Part shown: piece by piece, positions 28,146 to 43,800 of the stretch | How the letters are laid out: each line of letters starts with the position of its first letter | Position numbering within the stretch: the first letter of the stretch is position 1 | Assembly: GCA_963082975.1 (NCBI GenBank) | Contig: OY720350.1 | Span: 7,521,488-7,585,487 of the forward strand | Direction of reading: 5' to 3' | Length of the DNA stretch: 64,000 nucleotides | Source: Labia minor | Taxonomy: Eukaryota > Arthropoda > Insecta > Dermaptera > Spongiphoridae | The notes under the pieces: model-generated | The model's database searches: none | Told to the model about the DNA's origin: nothing | What the model saw: only the letters and a program-made list of their open reading frames with translations | Translations under genes and position numbers: made by a program

Positions 28146-31100
28146 TTTAAAATCTATTTATTATATATCATTCTCTTCCATTTCTGGTCCTAATCAAGAA
28201 TTAATTCATATTTTATCGATATCATAATTTTTTTCATTAATTTCATCGAAAAAACCAAGATTTCTCATATTAATTCACTCAAAAAGCTACTTTTTTAAAT
28301 AAAAATGTAAAATTTATTTATTATATATCATTCTGTTCCATTTCTGGTCCTAATCACAAATTAATTCATATTTTATCGATATCATAATTTTTTTCATTGA
28401 TTTCATAGAAAAACCAGGATTTCTCATATTAATTCAATCAAAAAGATACTTTTTTAAATAAAAATGTAAAATTTATTTATTATATATCATTCTCTTCCAT
28501 TTCTTGTTCTAATCACGAATTAATTCATATTTTATCGATATCATAAAATTTTTAATTAATTTCATCGAAAAAACCTCAATTTGTAATATTATTTCAAGCA
28601 AAAAGCTACTTTTTTAAATAAAAATGTAAAATTTATTTATTATATATCATTCTCTTCCATTTCTGGTCCTAATCACGAATTAATTCATATTTTATCGATA
28701 TCATAATTTTTTTCATTAATTTCATCGAAAAAACCTCAATTTGTAATATTTTTTCACGCAAAAAGCTACTTTTTTAAATAAAAATGTAAAATTTATTTAT
28801 TATATATCATTCTCTTCCATTTCTGGTCCTAATCAAGAATTAATTCATATTTTATCGATATCATAATTTTTTTCATTAATTTAATCGAAAAAACCTCAAT
28901 TTGTAATATTTTTTCACGCAAAAAGCTACTTTTTTTAAATAGAAATGTAAAATTTATTTATTATATATCATTCTCTTCCATTTCTGGTCCTAATCACGAA
29001 TTAATTCATATTTTATCGATATCATAATTTTTTTCATTAATTTCATCGAAAAAACCTCAATTTGTAATATTTTTTCACGCAAAAAGCTACTTTTTTAAAT
29101 AAAAATGTAAAATTTATTTAGTATATATCATTCTCTTCCATTTCTGGTCCTAATCACGAATTAATTCATATTTTATCGATATCATAATTTTTTTCATTAA
29201 TTTCATCGAAAAAACCTCAATTTGTAATATTATTTCAAGCAAAAAGCTACTTTTTTAAATAAAAATGTAAAATTTATTTAGTATATATCATTCTCTTCCA
29301 TTTCTGGTCCTAATCAAGAATTAATTCATATTTTATTGATATCATAATTTTTTTAATTAATTTCATCGAAAAAACCTCAATTTTTAATATTTTTTCACGC
29401 AAAAAGCTACTTTTTAAAATAAAAATGTAAAATTTATTTATTATATATCATTCCCTTCCATTTCTGGTCCTAATCAAGAATTAATTCATATTTTATCGAT
29501 ATCATAATTTTTTTCATTGATTTCATAGAAAAAACCAGGATTTCTCATATTAATTCAATCAAAAAGCTACTTTTTTAAATAAAAATGTAAAATTTATTTA
29601 TTATATATCATTCTGTTCCATTTCTGGTCCTAATCACGAATTAATTCATATTTTATCGATATCATAATTTTTTTCATTGATTTCATAGAAAAACCAGGAT
29701 TTCTCATATTAATTCAATCAAAAAGCTACTTTTTTAAATAAAAATGTAAAATTTATTTATTATATATAATTCTCTTCCATTTCTGGTTCTAATCACGAAT
29801 TAATTCATATTTTATCGATATCATAATTTTTTTCATTAATTTCATCGAAAAAACCTCAATTTGTAATATTTTTTCACGCAAAAAGCTACTTTTTTAAATA
29901 AAAATGTAAAATTTATTTATTATATATCATTCTGTTCGATTTCTGGTCCTAATCACGAATTAATTCATATTTTATCGATATCATAATTTTTTTCGTTGAT
30001 TTCATAGAAAAAACTAGGATTTCTCATATTAATTCACGCAAAAAGCTACTTTTTTAAATAGAAATGTAAAATTTATTTATTATATATCATTCTGTTCCTT
30101 TTCTGGTCCTAATCAAGAGTTAATTCATATTTTATAGATATCATAATTTTTTTGATTAATTTCATCGAAAAAACCTCAATTTGTAATATTTTTTCACGCA
30201 AAAAGCTACTTTTTTAAATAGAAATGTAAAATTTATTTATTATATATCATTCTCTTCCATTTCAGTTCCTAATCACGAATTAATTCATATTTTATCGATA
30301 TCATAATTTTTTTCATTAATTTGATCGAAAAAACCTGAATTTGTAATATTATTTCAAGCAAAAAGCTACTTTTTTAAATAAAAATGTAAAATTTATTTAT
30401 TATATATCATTCTCTTCCATTTCTGGTCCTAATCTCGAATTAATTCATATTTTATCGATATCATAATTTTTTTCATTGATTTCATCGAAAAAACCTCAAA
30501 TTGTAATATTTTTTAACGCAAAAAGCTACTTTTTTAAATAAAAATGTAAAATTTATTTATTATATATCATTCTCTTCCATTTCTTGTTCTAATCACGAAT
30601 TAATTCATATTTTATCGATATCATAATTTTTTTAATTAATTTCATCGAAAAAACCTCAATTTGTAATATTTTTTCACGCAAAAAGCTACTTTTTTAAATA
30701 GAAATGTAAAATTTATTTATTATATATCATTCTCTTCCATTTCTGGTCCTAATCACGAATTAATTCATATTTTATCGATATCATAATTTTTTTCATTGAT
30801 TTCATAGAAAAAACCAGGATTTCTCATATTAATTCAATCAAAAAGCTACTTTTTTAAATAAAAATGTAAAATTTATTTATTATATATCATTCTCTTCCAT
30901 TTCTGGTCCTAATCACGAATTAATTCATATTTTATCGATATCATAATTTTTTTCATTGATTTCATATAAAAAACCAGTATTTCTCATATTAATTCAATCA
31001 CAAAGCTACTTTTTTAAATAAAAATGTAAAACTTATTTATTATATATCATTCTGTTCCATTTCTGGTCTTAATCACGAATTAATTCATATTTTATCGATA

Positions 31101-33880
31101 TCATAATTTTTTTCATTAATTTCATAGAAAAAACCTCAATTTGTAATATTTTTTCACGCAAAAAGCTACTTTTTTAAATAAAAATGTAAAATTTATTTAT
31201 TATATATCATTCTCTTCCATTTGTGGTCCTGATCAAGAATTAATTCATATTTTATCGATATCATAATTTTTTTCATTGATTTCATAGAAAAAACCAGGAT
31301 TTCTCATATTAATTCACTCAAAAAGCTACTTTTTTAAATAGAAATGTAAAATTTATTTATTATATATCATTCTGTTCCTTTTCTGGTCCTAATCACGAAT
31401 TAATTCATATTTTATCGATATCATAATTTTTTTCATTAATTTGATCGAAAAAACCTGAATTTGTAATATTATTTCAAGCAAAAAGCTACTTTTTTAAATA
31501 AAAATGTAAAATTTATTTATTATATATCATTCTCTTCCATTTCAGGTCCTAATCACGAATTAATTCATATTTTATCGATATCATAATTTTTTTAATTAAT
31601 TTCATCGAAAAAACCTGAATTTGTAATATTAATTCACTCAAAAAGCTACTTTTTTAAATAGAAATGTAAAATTTATTTATTATATATCATTCTGTTCCAT
31701 TTCTGGTCCTAATCAAGAATTAATTCATATTTTATCGATATCATAATTTTTTTAATTAATTAAATCGAAAAAACCTCAATTTGTAATATTTTTTCACGCA
31801 AAAAGCTACTTTTTTAAATAGAAATGTAAAATTTATTTATTATATATCATTCTCTTCCATTTCTGGTCCTAATCTCGAATTAATTCATATTTTATCGATA
31901 TCATAATTTTTTTCATTGATTTCATAGAAAAAACTAGGATTTCTCATATTAATTCACTCAAAAAGCTACTTTTTTAAATAAAAATGTAAAATTTATTTAT
32001 TATATATCATTCTCTTCCATTTCTGGTCCTAATCACGAATTAATTCATATTTTATCGATATCATAATTTTTTTCATTGATTTCATAGAAAAAACTAGGAT
32101 TTCTCATATTAATTCACTCAAAAAGCTACTTTTTTAAATAAAAATGTAAAATTTATTTATTATATATCATTCTCTTCCATTTCTGGTCCTAATCACGAAT
32201 TAATTCATATTTAATCGATATCATAATTTTTTTCATTGATTTCATATAAAAAACCAGGATTTCTCATATTAATTCAATCAAAAAGCTACTTTTTTAAATA
32301 AAAATGTAAAACTTATTTATTATATATCATTCTGTTCCATTTCTGGTCTTAATCACGAATTAATTCATATTTTATCGATATCATAATTTTTTTCATTAAT
32401 TTCATAGAAAAAACCTCAATTTGTAATATTTTTTCACTCAAAAAGCTACTTTTTTAAATAAAAATGTAAAATTTATTTATTATATATCATTCTCTTCCAT
32501 TTCTGGTCCTAATCACGAATTAATTCATATTTTATCGATATCATAATTTTTTTCATTGATTTCATAGAAAAAACCAGGATTTCTCATATTAATTCACTCA
32601 AAAAGCTACTTTTTTAAATAGAAATGTAAAATTTATTTATTATATATCATTCTGTTCCTTTTCTGGTCCTAATCACGAATTAATTCATATTTTATCGATA
32701 TCATAATTTTTTTCATTAATTTGATCGAAAAAACCTGAATTTGTAATATTATTTCAAGCAAAAAGCTACTTTTTTAAATAAAAATGTAAAATTTATTTAT
32801 TATATATCATTCTCTTCCATTTGTGGTCCTGATCAAGAATTAATTCATATTTTATCGATATCATAATTTTTTTCATTGATTTCATAGAAAAAACCAGGAT
32901 TTCTCATATTAATTCACTCAAAAAGCTACTTTTTTAAATAAAAATGTAAAATTTATTTATTATATATCATTCTGTTCCATTTCTGGTCCTAATCACAAAT
33001 TAATTCATATTTTATCGATATCATAATTTTTTTCATTGATTTCATAGAAAAACCAGGATTTCTCATATTAATTCAATCAAAAAGATACTTTTTTAAATAA
33101 AAATGTAAAATTTATTTATTATATATCATTCTCTTCCATTTCTTGTTCTAATCACGAATTAATTCATATTTTATCGATATCATAAAATTTTTAATTAATT
33201 TCATCGAAAAAACCTCAATTTGTAATATTATTTCAAGCAAAAAGCTACTTTTTTAAATAAAAATGTAAAATTTATTTATTATATATCATTCTCTTCCATT
33301 TCTGGTCCTAATCACGAATTAATTCATATTTTATCGATATCATAATTTTTTTCATTAATTTCATCGAAAAAACCTCAATTTGTAATATTTTTTCACGCAA
33401 AAAGCTACTTTTTTAAATAAAAATGTAAAATTTATTTATTATATATCATTCTCTTCCATTTCTGGTCCTAATCAAGAATTAATTCATATTTTATCGATAT
33501 CATAATTTTTTTCATTAATTTAATCGAAAAAACCTCAATTTGTAATATTTTTTCACGCAAAAAGCTACTTTTTTTAAATAGAAATGTAAAATTTATTTAT
33601 TATATATCATTCTCTTCCATTTCTGTCGAAAAAACCTCAATTTGTAATATTTTTTCACGCAAAAAGCTACTTTTTTAAATAGAAATGTAAAATTTATTTA
33701 TTATATATCATTCTCTTCCATTTCTGGTCCTAATCTCGAATTAATTCATATTTTATCGATATCATAATTTTTTTCATTGATTTCATAGAAAAAACTAGGA
33801 TTTCTCATATTAATTCACTCAAAAAGCTACTTTTTTAAATAAAAATGTAAAATTTATTTATTATATATCATTCTCTTCCA

Positions 33881-34840
33881 TTTCTAGTCCTAATCACGAA
33901 TTAATTCATATTTTATCAATATCATAATTTTTTTCATTGATTTCATAGAAAAAAACAAGATTTCTCATATTAATTCACTCAAAAAGCTACTTTTTTAAAT
34001 AAAAATGTAAAATTTATTTATTATATATCATTCTCTTCCATTTCTGGTTCTAATCACGAATTAATTCATATTTTATCGATATCATAATTTTTTTAATTAA
34101 TTTCATCGAAAAAACCTGAATTTGTAATATTAATTCACTCAAAAAGCTACTTTTTTAAATAGAAATGTAAAATTTATTTATTATATATCATTCTGTTCCA
34201 TTTCTGGTCCTAATCAAGAATTAATTCATATTTTATCGATATCATAATTTTTTTAATTAATTAAATCGAAAAAACCTCAATTTGTAATATTTTTTCACGC
34301 AAAAAGCTACTTTTTTAAATAGAAATGTAAAATTTATTTATTATATATCATTCTCTTCCATTTCTGGTCCTAATCTCGAATTAATTCATATTTTATCGAT
34401 ATCATAATTTTTTTCATTGATTTCATAGAAAAAACTAGGATTTCTCATATTAATTCACTCAAAAAGCTACTTTTTTAAATAAAAATGTAAAATTTATTTA
34501 TTATATATCATTCTCTTCCATTTCTGGTCCTAATCACGAATTAATTCATATTTTATCGATATCATAATTTTTTTCATTGATTTCATAGAAAAAACTAGGA
34601 TTTCTCATATTAATTCACTCAAAAAGCTACTTTTTTAAATAAAAATGTAAAATTTATTTATTATATATCATTCTCTTCCATTTCTGGTCCTAATCACGAA
34701 TTAATTCATATTTTATCGATATCATAATTTTTTTCATTGATTTCATAGAAAAAACTAGGATTTCTCATATTAATTCACTCAAAAAGCTACTTTTTTAAAT
34801 AAAAATGTAAAATTTATTTATTATATATCATTCTCTTCCA
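33881..34840 (+). repeat. Six-monomer higher-order unit (960 bp)
   Basis: A diagnostic monomer with 'tttctagtcctaatcacg' plus 'tatcaatatcat' starts at 33881 and recurs at 34841, exactly 960 bases on. The same 960-bp spacing separates 38006/38966 and 47586/48546. Between markers the monomer variants come in the same order (ggttctaatc; aatcaag with ttaattaaat; aatctcg; then two near-identical aatcacg/actagg monomers). Confidence 0.85.
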
Positions 34841-37800
34841 TTTCTAGTCCTAATCACGAATTAATTCATATTTTATCAATATCATAATTTTTTTCATTGA
34901 TTTCATAGAAAAAAACAGGATTTCTCATATTAATTCACTCAAAAAGCTACTTTTTTAAATAAAAATGTAAAATTTATTTATTATATATCATTCTCTTCCA
35001 TTTCTGGTTCTAATCACGAATTAATTCATATTTTATCGATATCATAATTTTTTTAATTAATTTCATCGAAAAAACCTGAATTTGTAATATTAATTCACTC
35101 AAAAAGCTACTTTTTTAAATAGAAATGTAAAATTTATTTATTATATATCATTCTGTTCCATTTCTGGTCCTAATCAAGAATTAATTCATATTTTATCGAT
35201 ATCATAATTTTTTTCATTGATTTCATAGAAAAAACCAGGATTTCTCATATTAATTCACTCAAAAAGCTACTTTTTTAAATAGAAATGTAAAATTTATTTA
35301 TTATATATCATTCTGTTCCTTTTCTGGTCCTAATCACGAATTAATTCATATTTTATCGATATCATAATTTTTTTCATTAATTTGATCGAAAAAACCTGAA
35401 TTTGTAATATTATTTCAAGCAAAAAGCTACTTTTTTAAATAAAAATGTAAAATTTATTTATTATATATCATTCTCTTCCATTTCAGGTCCTAATCACGAA
35501 TTAATTCATATTTTATCGATATCATAATTTTTTTAATTAATTTCATCGAAAAAACCTGAATTTGTAATATTAATTCACTCAAAAAGCTACTTTTTTAAAT
35601 AGAAATGTAAAATTTATTTATTATATATCATTCTGTTCCATTTCTGGTCCTAATCAAGAATTAATTCATATTTTATCGATATCATAATTTTTTTAATTAA
35701 TTAAATCGAAAAAACCTCAATTTGTAATATTTTTTCACGCAAAAAGCTACTTTTTTAAATAGAAATGTAAAATTTATTTATTATATATCATTCTCTTCCA
35801 TTTCTGGTCCTAATCTCGAATTAATTCATATTTTATCGATATCATAATTTTTTTCATTGATTTTGACAAAGCTACTTTTTTAAATAAAAATGTAAAATTT
35901 ATTTATTATATATCATTCTCTTCCATTTCAGGTCCTAATCACGAATTAATTCATATTTTATCGATATCATAATTTTTTTAATTAATTTCATCGAAAAAAC
36001 CTGAATTTGTAATATTAATTCACTCAAAAAGCTACTTTTTTAAATAGAAATGTAAAATTTATTTATTATATATCATTCTGTTCCATTTCTGGTCCTAATC
36101 AAGAATTAATTCATATTTTATCGATATCATAATTTTTTTAATTAATTAAATCGAAAAAACCTCAATTTGTAATATTTTTTCACGCAAAAAGCTACTTTTT
36201 TAAATAGAAATGTAAAATTTATTTATTATATATCATTCTCTTCCATTTCTGGTCCTAATCTCGAATTAATTCATATTTTATCGATATCATAATTTTTTTC
36301 ATTGATTTCATAGAAAAAACTAGGATTTCTCATATTAATTCACTCAAAAAGCTACTTTTTTAAATAAAAATGTAAAATTTATTTATTATATATCATTCTC
36401 TTCCATTTCTGGTCCTAATCACGAATTAATTCATATTTTATCGATATCATAATTTTTTTCATTGATTTCATAGAAAAAACTAGGATTTCTCATATTAATT
36501 CACTCAAAAAGCTACTTTTTTAAATAAAAATGTAAAATTTATTTATTATATATCATTCTCTTCCATTTCTGGTCCTAATCACGAATTAATTCATATTTAA
36601 TCGATATCATAATTTTTTTCATTGATTTCATATAAAAAACCAGGATTTCTCATATTAATTCAATCAAAAAGCTACTTTTTTAAATAAAAATGTAAAACTT
36701 ATTTATTATATATCATTCTGTTCCATTTCTGGTCTTAATCACGAATTAATTCATATTTTATCGATATCATAATTTTTTTCATTAATTTCATAGAAAAAAC
36801 CTCAATTTGTAATATTTTTTCACTCAAAAAGCTACTTTTTTAAATAAAAATGTAAAATTTATTTATTATATATCATTCTCTTCCATTTCTGGTCCTAATC
36901 ACGAATTAATTCATATTTTATCGATATCATAATTTTTTTCATTGATTTCATAGAAAAAACCAGGATTTCTCATATTAATTCACTCAAAAAGCTACTTTTT
37001 TAAATAGAAATGTAAAATTTATTTATTATATATCATTCTGTTCCTTTTCTGGTCCTAATCACGAATTAATTCATATTTTATCGATATCATAATTTTTTTC
37101 ATTAATTTGATCGAAAAAACCTGAATTTGTAATATTATTTCAAGCAAAAAGCTACTTTTTTAAATAAAAATGTAAAATTTATTTATTATATATCATTCTC
37201 TTCCATTTCAGGTCCTAATCACGAATTAATTCATATTTTATCGATATCATAATTTTTTTAATTAATTTCATCGAAAAAACCTGAATTTGTAATATTAATT
37301 CACTCAAAAAGCTACTTTTTTAAATAGAAATGTAAAATTTATTTATTATATATCATTCTGTTCCATTTCTGGTCCTAATCAAGAATTAATTCATATTTTA
37401 TCGATATCATAATTTTTTTAATTAATTAAATCGAAAAAACCTCAATTTGTAATATTTTTTCACGCAAAAAGCTACTTTTTTAAATAGAAATGTAAAATTT
37501 ATTTATTATATATCATTCTCTTCCATTTCTGGTCCTAATCTCGAATTAATTCATATTTTATCGATATCATAATTTTTTTCATTGATTTCATCGAAAAAAC
37601 TAGGATTTCTCATATTAATTCACTCAAAAAGCTACTTTTTTAAATAAAAATGTAAAATTTATTTATTATATATCATTCTCTTCCATTTCTGGTCCTAATC
37701 ACGAATTAATTCATATTTTATCGATATCATAATTTTTTTCATTGATTTCATAGAAAAAACTAGGATTTCTCATATTAATTCACTCAAAAAGCTACTTTTT

Positions 37801-40800
37801 TAAATAAAAATGTAAAATTTATTTATTATATATCATTCTCTTCCATTTCTGGTCCTAATCACGAATTAATTCATATTTTATCGATATCATAATTTTTTTC
37901 ATTGATTTCATAGAAAAAACTAGGATTTCTCATATTAATTCACTCAAAAAGCTACTTTTTTAAATAAAAATGTAAAATTTATTTATTATATATCATTCTC
38001 TTCCATTTCTAGTCCTAATCACGAATTAATTCATATTTTATCAATATCATAATTTTTTTCATTGATTTGATAGAAAAAAACAGGATTTCTCATATTAATT
38101 CACTCAAAAAGCTACTTTTTTAAATAAAAATGTAAAATTTATTTATTATATATCATTCTCTTCCATTTCTGGTTCTAATCACGAATTAATTCATATTTTA
38201 TCGATATCATAATTTTTTTCATTAATTTCATCGAAAAAACCTCAATTTGTAATATTTTTTCACGCAAAAAGCTACTTTTTTAAATAGAAATGTAAAATTT
38301 ATTTATTATATATCATTCTGTTCCATTTCTGGTCCTAATCAAGAATTAATTCATATTTTATCGATATCATAATTTTTTTAATTAATTAAATCGAAAAAAC
38401 CTCAATTTGTAATATTTTTTCACGCAAAAAGCTACTTTTTTAAATAGAAATGTAAAATTTATTTATTATATATCATTCTCTTCCATTTCTGGTCCTAATC
38501 TCGAATTAATTCATATTTTATCGATATCATAATTTTTTTCATTGATTTCATAGAAAAAACTAGGATTTCTCATATTAATTCACTCAAAAAGCTACTTTTT
38601 TAAATAAAAATGTAAAATTTATTTATTATATATCATTCTCTTCCATTTCTGGTCCTAATCACGAATTAATTCATATTTTATCGATATCATAATTTTTTTC
38701 ATTGATTTCATAGAAAAAACTAGGATTTCTCATATTAATTCACTCAAAAAGCTACTTTTTTAAATAAAAATGTAAAATTTATTTATTATATATCATTCTC
38801 TTCCATTTCTGGTCCTAATCACGAATTAATTCATATTTTATCGATATCATAATTTTTTTCATTGATTTCATAGAAAAAACTAGGATTTCTCATATTAATT
38901 CACTCAAAAAGCTACTTTTTTAAATAAAAATGTAAAATTTATTTATTATATATCATTCTCTTCCATTTCTAGTCCTAATCACGAATTAATTCATATTTTA
39001 TCAATATCATAATTTTTTTCATTGATTTCATAGAAAAAAACAGGATTTCTCATATTAATTCACTCAAAAAGCTACTTTTTTAAATAAAAATGTAAAATTT
39101 ATTTATTATATATCATTCTCTTCCATTTCTGGTTCTAATCACGAATTAATTCATATTTTATCGATATCATAATTTTTTTCATTAATTTCATCGAAAAAAC
39201 CTCAATTTGTAATATTTTTTCACGCAAAAAGCTACTTTTTTAAATAAAAATGTAAAATTTATTTATTATATATCATTCTGTTCGATTTCTGGTCCTAATC
39301 ACGAATTAATTCATATTTTATCGATATCATAATTTTTTTCATTGATTTCATAGAAAAAACTAGGATTTCTCATATTAATTCACTCAAAAAGCTACTTTTT
39401 TAAATAGAAATGTAAAATTTATTTATTATATATCATTCTGTTCCTTTTCTGGTCCTAATCAAGAGTTAATTCATATTTTATCGATATCATAATTTTTTTG
39501 ATTAATTTCATCGAAAAAACCTCAATTTGTAATATTATTTCAAGCAAAAAGCTACTTTTTTAAATAAAAATGTAAAATTTATTTATTATATATCATTCTC
39601 TTCCATTTCTGGTCCTAATCTCGAATTAATTCATATTTTATCGATATCATAATTTTTTTCATTGATTTCATCGAAAAAACCTCAAATTGTAATATTTTTT
39701 AACGCAAAAAGCTACTTTTTTAAATAAAAATGTAAAATTTATTTATTATATATCATTCTCTTCCATTTCTGGTCCTAATCACGAATTAATTCATATTTTA
39801 TCGATATGATAATTTTTTTAATTAATTTCATCGAAAAAACCTGAATTTGTAATATTATTTCACGCAAAAAGCTACTTTTTTAAATAAAAATGTAAAATTT
39901 ATTTATTATATATCATTCTGTTCCATTTCTGGTCCTGATCAAGAATTAATTCATATTTTATCGATATCATAATTTTTTTCATTAATTTCATCGAAAAAAC
40001 CTCAAATTGTAATATTTTTTAACGCAAAAAGCTACTTTTTTAAATAAAAATGTAAAATTTATTTATTATATATCATTCTGTTCCTTTTCTGGTCCTAATC
40101 AAGAGTTAATTCATATTTTATCGATATCATAATTTTTTTCATTGATTTCATAGAAAAAACTAGGATTTCTCATATTAATTCACTCAAAAAGCTACTTTTT
40201 TAAATAAAAATGTAAAATTTATTTATTATATATCATTCTCTTCCATTTCTGGTCCTAATCACGAATTAATTCATATTTTATCGATATCATAATTTTTTTC
40301 ATTGATTTCATATAAAAAACCAGGATTTCTCATATTAATTCAATCAAAAAGCTACTTTTTTAAATAAAAATGTAAAACTTATTTATTATATATCATTCTG
40401 TTCCATTTCTGGTCTTAATCACGAATTAATTCATATTTTATCGATATCATAATTTTTTTCATTAATTTCATAGAAAAAACCTCAATTTGTAATATTTTTC
40501 ACGCAAAAGCTACTTTTTTAAATAAAAATGTAAAATTTATTTATTATATATCATTCTCTTCCATTTCTGGTCCTAATCACGAATTAATTCATATTTTATC
40601 GATATCATAATTTTTTTCATTGATTTCATAGAAAAAACTAGGATTTCTCATATTAATTCACTCAAAAAGCTACTTTTTTAAATAAAAATGTAAAATTTAT
40701 TTATTATATATCATTCTCTTCCATTTCTGGTCCTAATCACGAATTAATTCATATTTAATCGATATCATAATTTTTTTCATTGATTTCATATAAAAAACCA

Positions 40801-43800
40801 GGATTTCTCATATTAATTCAATCAAAAAGCTACTTTTTAAATAAAAATGTAAAACTTATTTATTATATATCATTCTGTTCCATTTCTGGTCTTAATCACG
40901 AATTAATTCATATTTTATCGATATCATAATTTTTTTCATTAATTTCATAGAAAAAACCTCAATTTGTAATATTTTTTCACGCAAAAAGCTACTTTTTTAA
41001 ATAAAAATGTAAAATTTATTTATTATATATCATTCTCTTCCATTTGTGGTCCTGATCAAGAATTAATTCATATTTTATAGATATCATAATTTTTTTCATT
41101 GATTTCATAGAAAAAACCAGGATTTCTCATATTAATTCACTCAAAAAGCTACTTTTTTAAATAGAAATGTAAAATTTATTTATTATATATCATTCTGTTC
41201 CTTTTCTGGTCCTAATCACGAATTAATTCATATTTTATCGATATCATAATTTTTTTCATTAATTTCATAGAACAAACCTGAATTTGTAATATTTTTTCAC
41301 GCAAAAAGCTACTTTTTTAAATAAAAATGTAAAATTTATTTATTATATATCATTCTCTTCCATTTGTGGTCCTGTACAAGAATTAATTCATATTTTATCG
41401 ATATCATAATTTTTTTCATTAATTTCATCGAAAAAACCTCAAATTGTAATATTTTTTAACGCAAAAAGCTACTTTTTTAAATAAAAATGTAAAATTTATT
41501 TATTATATATCATTCTGTTCCTTTTCTGGTCCTAATCAAGAGTTAATTCATATTTTATCGATATCATAATTTTTTTCATTGATTTCATAGAAAAAACTAG
41601 GATTTCTCATATTAATTCACTCAAAAAGCTACTTTTTTAAATAAAAATGTAAAATTTATTTATTATATATCATTCTCTTCCATTTCTGGTCCTAATCACG
41701 AATTAATTCATATTTTATCGATATCATAATTTTTTTCATTGATTTCATAGAAAAAACTAGGATTTCTCATATTAATTCACTCAAAAAGCTACTTTTTTAA
41801 ATAAAAATGTAAAATTTATTTATTATATATCATTCTCTTCCATTTCTGGTCCTAATCACGAATTAATTCATATTTTATCGATATCATAATTTTTTTCATT
41901 GATTTCATATAAAAAACCAGGATTTCTCATATTAATTCAATCAAAAAGCTACTTTTTTAAATAAAAATGTAAAACTTATTTATTATATATCATTCTGTTC
42001 CATTTCTGGTCTTAATCACGAATTAATTCATATTTTATCGATATCATAATTTTTTTCATTAATTTCATAGAAAAAACCTCAATTTGTAATATTTTTTCAC
42101 GCAAAAAGCTACTTTTTTAAATAAAAATGTAAAATTTATTTATTATATATCATTCTCTTCCATTTGTGGTCCTGATCAAGAATTAATTCATATTTTATAG
42201 ATATCATAATTTTTTTCATTGATTTCATAGAAAAAACCAGGATTTCTCATATTAATTCACTCAAAAAGCTACTTTTTTAAATAGAAATGTAAAATTTATT
42301 TATTATATATCATTCTGTTCCTTTTCTGGTCCTAATCACGAATTAATTCATATTTTATCGATATCATAATTTTTTTCATTAATTTGATCGAAAAAACCTG
42401 AATTTGTAATATTATTTCAAGCAAAAAGCTACTTTTTTAAATAAAAATGTAAAATTTATTTATTATATATCATTCTCTTCCATTTCAGGTCCTAATCACG
42501 AATTAATTCATATTTTATCGATATCATAATTTTTTTAATTAATTTCATCGAAAAAACCTGAATTTGTAATATTAATTCACTCAAAAAGCTACTTTTTTAA
42601 ATAGAAATGTAAAATTTATTTATTATATATCATTCTGTTCCATTTCTGGTCCTAATCAAGAATTAATTCATATTTTATCGATATCATAATTTTTTTAATT
42701 AATTAAATCGAAAAAACCTCAATTTGTAATATTTTTTCACGCAAAAAGCTACTTTTTTAAATAGAAATGTAAAATTTATTTATTATATATCATTCTCTTC
42801 CATTTCTGGTCCTAATCTCGAATTAATTCATATTTTATCGATATCATAATTTTTTTCATTGATTTCATCGAAAAAACTAGGATTTCTCATATTAATTCAC
42901 TTAAAAAGCTACTTTTTTAAATAAAAATGTAAAATTTATTTATTATATATCATTCTCTTCCATTTCTGGTCCTAATCACGAATTAATTCATATTTTATCG
43001 ATATCATAATTTTTTTCATTGATTTCATAGAAAAAACTAGGATTTCTCATATTAATTCACTCAAAAAGCTACTTTTTTAAATAAAAATGTAAAATTTATT
43101 TATTATATATCATTCTCTTCCATTTCTGGTCCTAATCACGAATTAATTCATATTTTATCGATATCATAATTTTTTTCATTGATTTCATAGAAAAAACTAG
43201 GATTTCTCATATTAATTCACTCAAAAAGCTACTTTTTTAAATAAAAATGTAAAATTTATTTATTATATATCATTCTCTTCCATTTTTGGTCCTAATCAAG
43301 AATTAATTCATATTTTATCGATATCATAATTTTTTTAATTAATTTCATCGAAAAAACCTCAATTTTTAATATTTTTTCACGCAAAAAGCTTCTTTTTAAA
43401 ATAAAAATGTAAAATTTATTTATTATATATCATTCCCTTCCATTTCTGGTCCTAATCAAGAATTAATTCATATTTTATCGATATCATAATTTTTTTCATT
43501 GATTTCATAGAAAAAACCAGGATTTCTCATATTAATTCAATCAAAAAGCTACTTTTTTAAATAAAAATGTAAAATTTATTTATTATATATCATTCTGTTC
43601 CATTTCTGGTCTTAATCACGAATTAATTCATATTTTATCGATATCATAATTTTTTTCATTAATTTCATAGAAAAAACCTCAATTTGTAATATTATTTCAA
43701 GCAAAAAGCTACTTTTTTAAATAAAAATGTAAATTTTATTTAGTATATATCATTCTCTTCCATTTCTGGTCCTAATCAAGAATTAATTCATATTTTATTG

